DNA from: Luteimonas sp. YGD11-2
GTDB lineage: Bacteria > Pseudomonadota > Gammaproteobacteria > Xanthomonadales > Xanthomonadaceae
NCBI RefSeq assembly: GCF_004118975.1
Contig: NZ_CP035376.1
Coordinates: 1,860,001-1,924,000, forward strand
Direction of reading: 5' to 3'
Length of the DNA: 64,000 nt
In this document: piece by piece, positions 37,228 through 48,538 of the stretch
How the letters are laid out: every line of letters begins with the position of its first letter
How positions within the stretch are numbered: position 1 is the stretch's first letter
Position numbers and translations under genes: made by a program
The notes under the pieces: generated by a model
Told to the model about the DNA's origin: nothing
Databases searched by the model: none
The model's input: the letters and a program-made list of their open reading frames with translations, nothing else

Positions 37228-38153
37228 GGTCCCCGGCGCGCGCAGCCATCTCCACCCCGGCACGCGCCGCCCTGCTGATGCTGGGCAGCACCATCCTGTT
37301 TGCGCTGATGGTGATCGCGATCCGGCTGGCATCCGAAAGCCTGCACACGTTCGAGATCGCCTTCTTCCGCAACTTCTTCGGCCTGGTGGCGGCGTTGCCG
37401 CTGCTGCTGCGCCCCGGACGTGGGCTCGCCTTCCTGCGCACGACACAGCTGCCGCGCTACGTGGTGCGTTGCGTGATCGGGGTGGCCTCGATGTTCTGCG
37501 GGTTCTGGGCGATCGGCCACCTGCCGCTGGCGCAGGCGGTGTCGCTGTCGTACTCGACGCCGATCTTCGTCACCATCGCCGCGGTGCTGTTCCTGGGCGA
37601 AACCGTGCGCGCGCGGCGCTGGACGGCCGTGGCGCTCGGCTTCGTCGGCGTGCTGGTGATCCTGCGCCCGGGCACCGGGGAGTTCACCCCGGGCATGCTG
37701 GTCGCGGTGGCCGCGGCCGTGCTCAGCGGCATCGTCGCCATCCAGATCAAGGAGCTCTCGCGCACCGAGCCGGCCGACCGCATCGTCATCTGGACCACGC
37801 TGTTCTGGGTGCCGATGTCGTTCCTGCCCGCGCTGGTGGTGTGGGAGTGGCCGCAGGGCATCGTCTGGCTGTGGGTGATCGCCTCCGGCGTGCTCGGCAC
37901 CGGCGGCCACATGCTGTGGACGCGCGCGCTCAAGATCGGCGAGGTGTCCGCGTTGACGCCGATCAGCTTCATGCAGCTGCCGGTGGTCGCGCTGTTCGGC
38001 TGGCTGCTGTTCGGCCAGACCGTCGACCGCTGGACCGCCATCGGCGCCGGCATCATCCTCGCCGCCAATGCCTACATCGCCCACCGTGAAGCGCGCCTGG
38101 CACGCCGCTCCGCCACCACCGCACCGGTCGAGGCTGCGAAGCCGGGTGAGTGA
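37224..38153 (+). CDS. DMT-family transporter with two EamA domains
   Basis: 309 residues, ten predicted membrane segments in two EamA repeats (about 14-145 and 160-295). Repeat landmarks are IAFFRNFFGLVAALPLL, LSYSTPIFVTIAAVLFLGE (first) and ISFMQLPVVALFGWLLFGQ (second). Inner-membrane drug/metabolite exporter; substrate unknown. Translationally coupled to murB (ATGA at 37224-37227). A Pro/Ala tail follows the last helix. Confidence 0.88.
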   Translation: MRSPARAAISTPARAALLMLGSTILFALMVIAIRLASESLHTFEIAFFRNFFGLVAALPLLLRPGRGLAFLRTTQLPRYVVRCVIGVASMFCGFWAIGHLPLAQAVSLSYSTPIFVTIAAVLFLGETVRARRWTAVALGFVGVLVILRPGTGEFTPGMLVAVAAAVLSGIVAIQIKELSRTEPADRIVIWTTLFWVPMSFLPALVVWEWPQGIVWLWVIASGVLGTGGHMLWTRALKIGEVSALTPISFMQLPVVALFGWLLFGQTVDRWTAIGAGIILAANAYIAHREARLARRSATTAPVEAAKPGE

Positions 38154-38205
38154 TCCGCGGTGGAAAACCGTGCCGGCCGTACCGTTCACCCGCCTGCGCG
38201 CAGGT

Positions 38206-39897
38206 TCAACCGGCAGGTCCACCCTCCTTCAGGCGCATCGCGGCGCGCACTTCGCCACGGCCGTCGCCGATGACCTCCAGCGCTGCCGGTAGCGCTTCGT
38301 CGACCAGCGCCAGCGCTTCGCGGCGTGAGCCCGAAAGATCGAGTAGACCGGCATACTTCAGCGCGGTCAGAAGCGAAGAAGGGTGGCGGGCGCCCAACAG
38401 CCGCTGCTGGGTCTCGAGGACCTCCCTGGCCATCGGCAATGCAACGTCGAAGCGCTCGATGCGCGCCAGGACTTCCGCCACGCGCCAGCGTGACATCAAC
38501 GTCTGCGGGTGCTCCGGGCCGAGCACGTTCTCCCGCAGTCGAGCACCGCTTCGAGTTCAACAAGCGCTTCGTCATGGCGCCCGAGGTCACGGAGGTCCAG
38601 GGCCATGTTCGAGCGGGTGGCGAGCGTTTGCGGATGCCGCTCGCCCAGTTTGCGCATCCCCGCCTCGAGCAGCCTGCGGTTGTAGGACATGGCATTCCCG
38701 TAGTCACCGACATCCGACGACGATGCCGCGAGATTTCCGAGCGTCCGGAGCGTGTCCTCGTGCTCGGGACCATGCACGCGTTCGCTGATTGCCAGAAGCT
38801 CGGTGAATATGCCGCGCGCGACCTCGTGCTCCCCGAGCTTGGAATATGCGATGCCGAGGTTGTTGCGCACCCGGATCGTGGTCGGGTCCTCCTCGCCGCG
38901 GGTCATGGCGAGGCGCTCGTACAGGGACGCCTGCATGTCCCTGGCCGCGACAAGGTCGCCCATCCCGGCGACGGCCTCGCTCCTGCTGAGTTCGAGCAGT
39001 GCACGCAACTCGCTCGCATCGTCGAGGTGACCTGCATTCCGCAACGCGGTCTCCACCACGGCCTTGGCCTCGGCCGGCCGCCCGTCGCGGATCATGCTTC
39101 TGGCCAGACCCTGTCGCGCCTCAAGTGTTGCGTCCGCACTCGCACCCAGCAGCCGTTCCCGCTCGGCGAGCACCCCTGACCAGTCATGGGCGGACTGACG
39201 GTACATTCCCAGCTCATGCCGCACATGCGCGATGGAGGCACGCAGGTCCGCTGCAAGCACGGGGTCCGCCCCGAAGTCGCGCTCGATCGCGGAGATCGCG
39301 CCGCCCAGGATGTTCCCGTCGACGAGTTGCCGGGCGATGTCGGCCCCGTTGAGGTGGGGCAGGACCTGCTGGAAGGCCTCCAGACGATCCTCCGCCCTGT
39401 CCTGCACCTGGGCCCGTAATGCATCCACCAGCCCGACACCCAGCCCCTCGATATCGATGCCCTCGAGCATCGACTGCTGGAACTCCGATACGGTTTGCAG
39501 CTGATGCGCCCCCTGCTCGGCCAGCGCATGTTGCGTCCGCGCCTGGTCGAGCCCGTAGAGGGAGAGCCCCAGCCCGGTCAGCAGCGCCAGTACGACGACA
39601 CCGGCGACCGCCAGCCCGCTGCGATTGCGCCGAACGAATTTCCCCCAGCGATAACCGCGCTGGTCCGGGACCGCAAGCAGGGGCCTGCCCGCGAGAAAAC
39701 GCCTGAGGTCTTCCACCAGCCCGGTGACCGATGCGTACCGCATCGCGGGGTTGCCCGCCGTGGCCCTGGCCACTGCCCAGTCCAGGTCACGTGCAAGCAT
39801 TGCCCGATAGCCGGCGACGCCGACATCCAGCGCCCGCGCAAGCTCCCGCCTTCCGTCGGGCGACAGGGCCGTCAGCGTCCGCGAAGGCCGGAACGCG
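38206..39897 (-). pseudogene. Decayed Ser/Thr protein kinase-TPR gene
   Basis: Only the end of a Hanks-type kinase domain is left: RPSRTL... then LARDLDWAVARATAGNPAMRYAS and VEDLRRFLAGRPL, typical of the last kinase helices. A membrane segment (GLAVAGVVVLALLTGLGLSLYGL) follows, then about 300 residues of TPR-like repeats. The catalytic lobe and start are missing. A one-base loss near 38540 shifts the frame; the continuation (GPEHPQTLMSRWRVAEVLA) is in the next frame and ends at 38206. Codon use is less GC-biased than neighbours. The longest intact piece (38496-39800) could still make a soluble or membrane TPR protein. Confidence 0.75.
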
Positions 39898-40055
39898 TGA
39901 CCGGTACCCCGGTCCGCGACTTCGCGGCGGGCGGCACGGTTGCCGGGCCGGGGCAGGTGGAGGTGCGGATCCGCGGTGGCACGGCGCAGCTGCAGCCGGA
40001 CAGCGCCAGCCTCGGCCAGATGGTCAAGCGGATCCAGGACACCCTCGCCGGCTGA
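39897..40055 (+). pseudogene. 3' remnant of an unidentified gene
   Basis: A 52-codon plus-strand frame ending at TGA 40055 with strongly GC-ending codons typical of real genes here (about 94 percent by eye). It reads TGTPVRDFAAGG near its start and ends LGQMVKRIQDTLAG. No family is recognised. It begins where the kinase remnant on the other strand stops, with no good start codon context, so it looks like the tail of a gene whose 5' part was lost in the same event. Confidence 0.4.
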
Positions 40056-40084
40056 TCCGGAGCGTGCCGCACGACCAGGCGCCG

Positions 40085-42022
40085 TCAGGCGGTGGTCGCG
40101 ACGTCCTTGGCCGCGAACGACGACACCGCCATGTGCAGGCCCGACGACACCCCGTCGAACTGCTGCGATGTCCCGGCCAGGTGCTCGACCAGTGCGGCAT
40201 TGCGCCTGGTGCCATCCTCCATTCCGGCCAGGGCGCGGTTGACCTGGTCGACGCGCTGGGTCTGTTCGCGGGTGGCGGCGGTGATGTCCGCCATCATGCC
40301 GCTGGTCAGCTCGATCATCCTGGCCAGCTCGCGTACGGCCTGACCGGCTTCCATCGCGCGCTCACTGCCGGTGGCGACGGCTTCGTCCGCGGTCTGCAGG
40401 CTCCGCCGGATGTCGCGCGCGGATGACGAGCAGCGCTGGGCGAGCGCGCGAACCTCGCCGGCCACCACGGCAAAGCCGCGCCCTGCCTCGCCCGCACGCG
40501 CAGCCTCGACCGCTGCATTGAGCGCGAGGATGCTGGTCTGGAAGGCGATCGAGTCGATGACGCCGGCAAGCCCTGCCACCCTGCGACTGCCTGCGGCGAT
40601 GTCGTCCATCGCCGCCACCACGCGCTCGACCGCCTGCGCGCCGCCCTGCGCGGCCTGCGTCGCGCTTCCGGCAAGTCGCGACGCCTCGTCCGCGTGCCCG
40701 GCGGTCTGCGTGATCGCCCCGGCCAGCGCATGCATGTCGGCCGCGGTGCGCTCCAGCACGGTCTGCTGCTGCGCGGTGCGATGCGAAAGGTCGCCACTGC
40801 CCGTGGCGATCGCCAGTGCACCCTCCCGCAGCGACTCCGAGAATCCATGCACGCGCGCCAGCAGCGCTTCCAGCGCCGCGGCCTGCTCCACCTCGGCGGT
40901 GATGTCGGTGCAGTACTTGACCACCCGGTAGGGCCTGCCCGCCGCGTCGAGGATCGGGTTGTAGCTGGCCTGCAGCCAGAGGTCGGTCCCATCGCGCCGG
41001 ATGCGCCGGTAACGCCCGGTGTCGGCCTCGCCCGTGGCGAGCTTGCTCCAGAAGCTGCGATAGGCCTCGGAGGCGCGCTCGGCCGGATCGACGAACATCG
41101 AATGGTGGCGGCCGACGATCTCCGCCCCGTCATAGCCCGCCGCGCGCAGGAAGTTCGCATTGGCCGCGCAGATGGTGCCGTCGAGCTCGAACTCGATGAC
41201 CGCCTGCACCTTGTGCAGCGCGGTGATCTGTCCTTCGTGGTCGGCGGTGCGGTTGCGCTGCGCGGTCACGTCCGTGGCGAACTTGACCACCTTGCGGGGC
41301 CTGCCCGCGGAATCGAGGATCGGGTTGTAGCTGGCTTCGATCCAGACATCACGGCCGTCGCGCGCGCGGCGCCGGAACAACCCGGAACGGAACTCCCCCG
41401 CGTTGAGTGCCTCCCAGAACGCGCGGTACTCCGTACCGGCCGCGTGCTGGCGATCCACGAAGATGGCGTGGTGCCGGCCCACGACCTCTTCGGCGGCGTA
41501 ACCCATCGTCGCCAGGAAATTCGCATTGGCGCGCAGGATGGTGCCGTCGAGCGCGAACTCGATGACAGCCATGGAGCGGTCCAGCGCCTGGTACTGGGCG
41601 GCCAGATCGAGCTCGCGGGACCTGCCTGCGGTGATGTCACGCACGAGTTCGATCACCCGGGGCGAACCACCGGCGTCGGCGGGCAACGCGATGAACGTGG
41701 ACTCCAGCCACAGTTCGCGGCCGTCGATCGCGGCACGGTACGCCTGCCCCGACGCGGTGCCGGCGCGCGCCAGTGCGTCGCAGGGATCACCATCGGGCTG
41801 CTGGAAGCCGTGCGATGCGAGCACCTCGCAGCGCTTCCGGCCATGCACGTCAGCACTGTCGCAGCCGAGCAGTGCGCGATAGGCCGGGCTGGTACGCAAC
41901 ACGGTGCCATCGCCGGCCAGTTCGGCCACGGCGTGGCTGTGCTGCATGGCGTCGTAGAGCGTGGTGGCGACAGCCGGAACGTGCCGTCGCGGCAACCGCG
42001 ACAGAAAAGGGACTGCAGGCAT
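40085..42022 (-). CDS. Soluble triple-PAS methyl-accepting chemotaxis-type protein
   Basis: 645 residues without membrane segments. Three PAS domains (about 20-140, 145-265, 270-390); the second and third are near repeats (both contain NANFL, VGRHH, and [12 protein letters not shown]). Each PAS ends in a PAC-like DIT/DVT segment. The MCP signalling domain is at about 400-640 with the conserved hairpin tip region [30 protein letters not shown]. This layout is like BdlA or Aer2-type cytosolic receptors that sense redox or gases. ATG 42022 ([10 protein letters not shown]) is chosen; other in-frame ATGs exist. No che genes are nearby. Confidence 0.88.
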   Translation of the reverse strand: MPAVPFLSRLPRRHVPAVATTLYDAMQHSHAVAELAGDGTVLRTSPAYRALLGCDSADVHGRKRCEVLASHGFQQPDGDPCDALARAGTASGQAYRAAIDGRELWLESTFIALPADAGGSPRVIELVRDITAGRSRELDLAAQYQALDRSMAVIEFALDGTILRANANFLATMGYAAEEVVGRHHAIFVDRQHAAGTEYRAFWEALNAGEFRSGLFRRRARDGRDVWIEASYNPILDSAGRPRKVVKFATDVTAQRNRTADHEGQITALHKVQAVIEFELDGTICAANANFLRAAGYDGAEIVGRHHSMFVDPAERASEAYRSFWSKLATGEADTGRYRRIRRDGTDLWLQASYNPILDAAGRPYRVVKYCTDITAEVEQAAALEALLARVHGFSESLREGALAIATGSGDLSHRTAQQQTVLERTAADMHALAGAITQTAGHADEASRLAGSATQAAQGGAQAVERVVAAMDDIAAGSRRVAGLAGVIDSIAFQTSILALNAAVEAARAGEAGRGFAVVAGEVRALAQRCSSSARDIRRSLQTADEAVATGSERAMEAGQAVRELARMIELTSGMMADITAATREQTQRVDQVNRALAGMEDGTRRNAALVEHLAGTSQQFDGVSSGLHMAVSSFAAKDVATTA

Positions 42023-42254
42023 CCAGGGAAATCCGATGGCGTGGCATAGCGGGCCCCGGGGGGCGCCCCGGAGACGGCGCATACCCCGCCGTACCACCGC
42101 TATCGGCCGACCTCTCCGCTACTTGAGTGCCGATCCGCGAATCCGCTCACAGCTTCGCTGCACGATGCCGCCGCGGCCGCATACGGATGCGGCGACTTCC
42201 GACGCTCCGGTATCGCGGGCGGCTGGGCGCACGCGGACGTGGCGCCGGAAATGC

Positions 42255-42280
42255 GGACGCCCGGCGCGGGCCGGGCGTCC
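42255..42280 (-). terminator. Hairpin after the subtilase gene
   Basis: GGACGCCCGGC (42255-42265) and GCCGGGCGTCC (42270-42280), a perfect 11-base stem with 4-base loop. On the minus strand it lies 19 bases after the subtilase stop and is followed by GCATTTCC, only weakly U-rich. The rest of 42023-42299 holds nothing recognised. Confidence 0.55.
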
Positions 42281-42299
42281 TTACACGTCAGCGGGAAGA

Positions 42300-45200
42300 T
42301 CAGGGTGTGACCGTCAACACCACCGGTGCCGCCGCCTTCGGCGTGGCCGGGTCGTTGCTCTGTACGCAGTAGTTGGCGACATGGCGGCCCGGAGCGAGCC
42401 CGCCGGTACTGACACTGATCCGCAGGGTCTGGCTGCGCCCCGGCGCGACGCTGCCGGATGCCGGTGCCGCCGCGCCCATCCACGGCGCACCGCACCCGAC
42501 CATGCCGCCGATCCGCATCGACAGCCCCGGGAAGGCGCTCACCGGTGACCAGCTGCCGGTGCCGTCCGCTGCGACCACCAGCGCGGCGAAGCTGCCATCG
42601 CCTTCCGGCGCCGCGTACCACACCCAGCTGCTGGCGAACGGCGCACGTGCATACACCACCAGCCAGTAGCGGCCGGCAGGCAGCACCACGTCCTGCCCCG
42701 CGGCGGCAAGGTCGAGGGCGATGTTCGCCCCGGACAGCGTCACGCCCGCGCCGGTGGGCGCGCTGGTATGGCGCCAGATCGCGGCCTGCGGCGAGGTGGC
42801 CGGGTTGCCGGCGGGCAGCCCGTTGGCGTCCGGGAAGATCGCCCAGCCCAGCGCACTGGCGACATTGGGCAGGACCGCACCCCCGACCATGAAGCCCTCG
42901 GTCCACAGCGAGGTGATGCGCGTGTCCCCGGCAAGGATGAAGTCGTCGGCGGCGAACTGCGCCGCCGGTGAACCCGCATCCGTCCGCCAGGTGCCGCGAT
43001 AGCCCGTGGTGAGGGTGCCACGCTGGCGATCGACCAGGGTCAGCGCCGCGGTGCCGGTGTTGGCCACCGAATACTGCAGCGTCGAACCACCGGCGTTGGC
43101 AACCGATCCCACCGCCACGCCACTGCGACCTCGCGCGAGGCTGAGCGCCACCGCATCCGGCAGATCGATGACCGGCGCCGGCACCGCGATCGCCACCGGC
43201 AGCCGCAACGTCGGCCGCGGCTGTCCGCCGACGGTGGCGTTGACCGGCTCCATCACCACTTCGCCGAAGTGCCAGCTGCCATCGGCCGGCAGGCTGCTGC
43301 TGTTGACCAGCACCCGCAGCGTGCGGGTCGCCCCGGCCGCCAGCGTCAGGCTGGCCGGCGTCACCCCGCCCGGCACGCCGTCCAGGCGCACGCGGTAGGT
43401 CTGCGTGGAGGCGGTGGGGTTGCGCAGCGTGCGCAGGAAGCTGCAATTGCGGAAGCACCGCGCGCTGGCGATCGACGGCTGGTTGAGCGAGGACACGTCG
43501 CCACCGGTGGCCGGATTGGCAGCGAGGTAGTTCGCCGCGGTCTCGTGCATCACCAGCCCGGCATTGATCGCGCGGTCGACGCGGATGCGCCCGCTGCCCT
43601 TGCCGAACGGCGTGGCCGGGGTGACCTCGTCCTCGAGGTAGACGAGCGGTTCGGCGGTCATCGCCAGTGCGGACTTGATCTCCGGCACGCTCCAGCCCGG
43701 CCGCGCCTGTCGCACCAGCCCCGCCGCGCCGGCATGGTGCGGCGAGGCCATCGAGGTGCCGTTCATCAGGCCGATCGCGTTCTCGAACCCGGTGATGGTG
43801 GTCCCGGCGATGGTGGCGAGGATGCTCACGCCGGGCGCGGTGACGTCGGGCTTCAGCAGGTCGAAGCGGCCGGCAGGCCCGCGCGAACTGAACGCCGCCA
43901 GCGCGTCGGCGGTGTTGGGCAGGGGCACCGGCGGAAACGCGATCGCCGCGGTGGCGTCGGCATGCGCGCGCGCGAAGTCACGCAGCGCGATGCCATCGGC
44001 CTGGTCGACGCCGAAGGCGCGGATGGTGGTGTCGGGCACCGACGGGATCAGCGCACCGGGGGCGTTGTTGGCGATGAGCACCGCGGTCGCGCCGCCTGCC
44101 GCCACCGCGTTGGTCTTCTCGGTGAACGAACAGCCGCCGCGGCGCACCAGCACGATGGCGCCCTGGTAGCTGCCCGCGGGCGCGGCGGTGCAGGCGTCGG
44201 TGTCGGTGTCGAAGGTCGGGCTCACCCGCAGCGGCGTGCTGCCCGGGATCGCGGAGGTGTGGGCCACACCGTTGCTGCCTTCGTTGAGCAGCACGGGGGT
44301 CAGCGGTTCCGGCACCGGCTGCGGCCCGGTGACTTGCAGGGTCACCGCGAACGCGCCGCGGCCGTGCTGCGCGGCGGCAGTCGACGCCACCCACGGTTCC
44401 AGATGCCCCATGGTGTTCGGGCCGGGCCCGCTGTTGCCGGCCGATGCGGCAACATAGATGCCGGCATCGGTGGCGCCGAGGAACGCCAGCGACACCGCCT
44501 CGCTCCACGGCTGCGCGCCGCCGCCGATCGAATAGTTGATGACGTCGACGATGCCGTCGGCCACCGCCTGCTCGATCGCCGCGACCGCCGAAACGTTCGG
44601 GCACAGACCCTGCCCGGTGGCCACGTTGGTGTAGCAGATGTCGAAGGCGACGATGTTGGCGCGCGGCGCGACGCCCGAGATGCGCCGCGGGTTGCCGCGG
44701 AAGTCGACATCGCGGCGGTTGCCGGCGGCGGTGGACGCCACGTGGCTGCCGTGGCTGTTGGTATCGCCGAATCCCGGCTCCTCGCGGATGTTGGGCTGGC
44801 CGCAGGTGTTGGCGGGCGCCCCGCAGACGAAGTTGTAGCCGCCGATCAGCTTGGCATTGCAGCGTCCCTGGTCGACGCCACCGGGCGCGCAGGTGCCGAG
44901 GTAGGTGCCGTCGCCCAGCGGGTTCGCGTGCACGTGGCCGTCGACCGGATCGACGGCGGCGAACGAGGGGCTGCCGAAGTTGATGCCGGAGTCGAGGATG
45001 CCGAACACCACCCCTTCGCCCTGGTAGGGCGCGGGCGCGCCGGGATTGGTGCCGCTCCAGACCGGGCCGGCGCCGATGTGCAGCGGGCCGGTGTCGGTAT
45101 CGAGCACGTACTCGCGGTAGCCCTCGACCAGCATCACCTCGGGCATCGCCTCGACGGCCGCGACCTCGTCGGCCGACAGCGGGATCACCACGCCGTTGAC

Positions 45201-45647
45201 CGCGTACTGCATGCGCTTCTCGGCCGCCACCGCGCGCCCGAGGCGCCGGGCAATCGCGCCTTCAAGTACCTGCTGGCGCTGGCGCAGGTGGGTCACGTAG
45301 GAGCGCGCGTTGGTGCCACGGGCGTCGATGCGCTGCTTGCCGCGCGTGTCGCGACGCCGTTCCGGCGCGGCGAGGCCGGGGGTGCCGCCCTCGTAGGCGG
45401 CGAGCGCGGGTTCGCGGAACACCACGATGTGCGGCTGCGGTGCATCCGGCTGGGCACCCGCTCCGCCGCCTCCACCCCTGCGGCCGGCGGCGGTCGCCGC
45501 GGCCCCGGGGTCTGCGGATGCCGCACCTGCGGCGGTCGTGGCGACGGTGCCCGGCCCACTCCCGGAACCGGATGGAAAGCTGACGATTGCGGCAAAGGCC
45601 AGTCCCGAGAACAGGACGGCCAGACCGGTCATGCGGACAGGCGACAT
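42300..45647 (-). CDS. Secreted subtilisin-like serine protease with PA domain
   Basis: 1115 residues. Signal peptide (about 1-22, GLAVLFSGLAFAAIVSF), Gly/Ala-rich linker, inhibitor I9-type propeptide (about 70-185), then an S8 catalytic domain. Asp219 in GILDSGIN, His299 in SHGSHVAS, Asn405 in AGNSG, Ser632 in NGTSMASPH. A PA domain is inserted between the Asn and the Ser (about 440-570). The C-terminal 350 residues are beta-sandwich, Fn3-like, ending without an obvious sorting signal. Type II secretion is likely for such xanthomonad proteases. Cysteine pairs around 252-285 suggest disulfides. A nutrient-acquiring or lytic exoenzyme. Confidence 0.92.
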   Translation of the reverse strand: MSPVRMTGLAVLFSGLAFAAIVSFPSGSGSGPGTVATTAAGAASADPGAAATAAGRRGGGGGAGAQPDAPQPHIVVFREPALAAYEGGTPGLAAPERRRDTRGKQRIDARGTNARSYVTHLRQRQQVLEGAIARRLGRAVAAEKRMQYAVNGVVIPLSADEVAAVEAMPEVMLVEGYREYVLDTDTGPLHIGAGPVWSGTNPGAPAPYQGEGVVFGILDSGINFGSPSFAAVDPVDGHVHANPLGDGTYLGTCAPGGVDQGRCNAKLIGGYNFVCGAPANTCGQPNIREEPGFGDTNSHGSHVASTAAGNRRDVDFRGNPRRISGVAPRANIVAFDICYTNVATGQGLCPNVSAVAAIEQAVADGIVDVINYSIGGGAQPWSEAVSLAFLGATDAGIYVAASAGNSGPGPNTMGHLEPWVASTAAAQHGRGAFAVTLQVTGPQPVPEPLTPVLLNEGSNGVAHTSAIPGSTPLRVSPTFDTDTDACTAAPAGSYQGAIVLVRRGGCSFTEKTNAVAAGGATAVLIANNAPGALIPSVPDTTIRAFGVDQADGIALRDFARAHADATAAIAFPPVPLPNTADALAAFSSRGPAGRFDLLKPDVTAPGVSILATIAGTTITGFENAIGLMNGTSMASPHHAGAAGLVRQARPGWSVPEIKSALAMTAEPLVYLEDEVTPATPFGKGSGRIRVDRAINAGLVMHETAANYLAANPATGGDVSSLNQPSIASARCFRNCSFLRTLRNPTASTQTYRVRLDGVPGGVTPASLTLAAGATRTLRVLVNSSSLPADGSWHFGEVVMEPVNATVGGQPRPTLRLPVAIAVPAPVIDLPDAVALSLARGRSGVAVGSVANAGGSTLQYSVANTGTAALTLVDRQRGTLTTGYRGTWRTDAGSPAAQFAADDFILAGDTRITSLWTEGFMVGGAVLPNVASALGWAIFPDANGLPAGNPATSPQAAIWRHTSAPTGAGVTLSGANIALDLAAAGQDVVLPAGRYWLVVYARAPFASSWVWYAAPEGDGSFAALVVAADGTGSWSPVSAFPGLSMRIGGMVGCGAPWMGAAAPASGSVAPGRSQTLRISVSTGGLAPGRHVANYCVQSNDPATPKAAAPVVLTVTP

Positions 45648-45812
45648 GATGGATTTCCCCGATGGCGTTCACGATCGGAACGACGACGGCGCCCGGAAGC
45701 GGCCATCGCCCCGTACCCGGCTCGCGTGCGCCACCCCCTGTCCGGCGGCGCGGCCTGTCGCCGGTTATACACCGGCCCGCGGCGATGCGCGCGGATCACC
45801 TCTGGGATTGGA

Positions 45813-46485
45813 TCAGCGTGCGGCGGCGCCCCCGCGCATCAGCAGCAGCCAGCTCGCCACCACCCAGATGCTCGCCGCCATCCAGCCGGCAATGATGTCC
45901 GAGGGGTAATGCACACCGAGATACACCCGCGACAGCCCCACCATCGGCACGAACACCGCCATCGCCGCCAGCACCGGCCAGCGCCAGCGCGTGGGCCAGC
46001 ACAGCAGCACCAGCACCAGTGCCAGCGACATCGAGCCCATGGCGTGGCCGCTGGGGAAACTGTAGGTGGTCTCGGGCGCGATCGATTCCCACAACGTCGG
46101 GCGCTCGCGCGCGAAGGTCAGCTTGGTGGCGACGTTCAGCAGCCCGGCGCCCCCCAGCGCCACCGCGGCGAACACCGCCGCGCGGAACCGCCGACGCCAC
46201 AGCAGCACCAGCACCACGACGACGTCGGCCGGCACCACACCCCAGCTGTGGCCGATGGCGGAGAAGAACAGGAACAGCCGGTCGAAGCCGTCGCGCGCCA
46301 TCGCCTGCGCGAACAGCAGCAGGGGCTCGTCGAACGGAATGGCCTCGGCCTCGTGGACCTCGTCGGCGAGTTCGGCGAATACCCACATGGGCAGCAGCAC
46401 GCCGGCAAACAGCAATGCGAGGGCGAATCCGTGCCTGCGCAGCACCGCGGACGCGGTGTCGCGCAGCCCGCGTCCCCGCGCCGGT

Positions 46486-46511
<26 letters not shown>
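45813..46511 (-). CDS. PAP2-family membrane phosphatase
   Basis: 232 residues, about five to six membrane segments. The three PAP2 motifs are complete: KLTFARERP (about 129-137), [10 protein letters not shown] (about 151-160) and [12 protein letters not shown] (about 195-206). Removes phosphate from lipid substrates such as phosphatidylglycerol phosphate or undecaprenyl pyrophosphate. The ATG at 46511 lies inside the end of ispG, overlapping it by 26 bases; no later ATG gives a full first helix, though a GTG start within the hydrophilic N-terminus is possible. Confidence 0.9.
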
Positions 46512-47766
<1,255 letters not shown>

Positions 47767-47772
47767 GCGCGC

Positions 47773-47778
47773 ATTTTA
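47773..47778 (-). promoter_or_regulatory. -10-like TAAAAT placing ispG ATG at +1
   Basis: On the minus strand TAAAAT (47778-47773) is followed by GCGCGC and the ATG, so transcription would begin on the A of the start codon. Five of six positions match the consensus. No clear -35. Confidence 0.45.
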
Positions 47779-47803
47779 GCGGCACCCGCCGTCCGCGGGA
47801 TGA

Positions 47804-47829
47804 CGGTGCCCGCAACGGTGCGGGCACCG
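47804..47829 (-). terminator. Hairpin after the PCuAC gene
   Basis: CGGTGCCCGCA (47804-47814) and TGCGGGCACCG (47819-47829) form an 11-base stem with a 4-base loop, ten bases after the PCuAC stop. The tail on the minus strand (TCATCC) is poor in U, so it may be Rho-assisted. Confidence 0.55.
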
Positions 47830-47838
47830 CTGCATGCG

Positions 47839-48396
47839 CTAGTGGCTGTCGTTTCCGTGGCCACCACCGTGTGCACCATGCCCGGTCGCCGAGCGCACCT
47901 CGAATTCCACCGGCACGCGGCCGGCACGTTCGAACACCAGCGCCGCGGGCACCCGGCTGCCGATGGCCAACTCCGCCTGCGGTTCCATCAGCATCAGGTG
48001 GTAGCCACCCGGCCTCAGCTCGACGTGGGCGCCGGGCGGCAACTCCAGCCCGGCTTCCAGCTGGCGCATGCGCATCATGCCGTCCTCCTCGCGCATCTCA
48101 TGGATCTCCACACGGGTGGCCGCATCGGTCTCCACCGCCAGCAGGCGGTCGGCCTCCGGCCCGCCGTTGCGGATGCCGAGATACCCGGCCGCGACCGCCG
48201 CGGGAGGCGGCGGCAGGCGGATCCACGGTGCCTGGATGGCGATCCCGGCCTGCGCGGCATCGGCCGCCAGGGCCTCATCGGCAGCAGTCCCGATACCGGG
48301 CGGCGGCGCATCGACGGTTGCGGGCGGCGCCGCCTGGTTGCAGGCGGCCAGCGACAGCGCGGCCAATGCCGGCAGGAGTGCATTGCGGATGTTCAA
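47839..48396 (-). CDS. PCuAC-type periplasmic copper chaperone, lipoprotein
   Basis: 185 residues from TTG 48396, which gives MNIRNALLPALAALSLAACNQ with lipobox LAAC, and GGAGG five bases before it. The PCuAC domain (about 60-175) holds the copper ligands in EIHEMREEDGMMRM and GGYHLMLM, matching the H(M)x10Mx21HxM pattern roughly. C-terminal His/Gly-rich tail (GHGAHGGGHGNDSH) may bind extra metal. Delivers Cu(I) to cytochrome oxidase CuA with Sco proteins. Divergent from xseA. Confidence 0.88.
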   Translation of the reverse strand: MNIRNALLPALAALSLAACNQAAPPATVDAPPPGIGTAADEALAADAAQAGIAIQAPWIRLPPPPAAVAAGYLGIRNGGPEADRLLAVETDAATRVEIHEMREEDGMMRMRQLEAGLELPPGAHVELRPGGYHLMLMEPQAELAIGSRVPAALVFERAGRVPVEFEVRSATGHGAHGGGHGNDSH

Positions 48397-48525
48397 TTCA
48401 ACCTCCAGGGGTTCCGGACCCGCTGGGCAAGTGGCGCAGGGCAGGTCGTGACGGAATGGACGCGACAGTATCGCCGCTGCGTCGTTCGGCGTCGCCCCGC
48501 GCACCTCGCGCTGCGTGGGGGCCGG

Positions 48526-48531
48526 TATCCT
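48526..48531 (+). promoter_or_regulatory. -10-like TATCCT just before xseA ATG
   Basis: TATCCT ends seven bases before the ATG, which would fall at about +1 to +2. No Shine-Dalgarno is present between. Third case of this layout in the window. Confidence 0.35.
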
Positions 48532-48538
48532 GTCGCGC

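Noticed and set aside
38186..38773. Intact minus-strand frame overlapping the end of the kinase-TPR gene
   Set aside because: Arg/Ser-rich without TPR pattern; the TPR reading is split over two other frames by the frameshift.
39872..40072. Minus-strand reading continuing the kinase gene beyond 39897
   Set aside because: The frame is open but shows no kinase motifs, and the plus strand here has far stronger codon bias.
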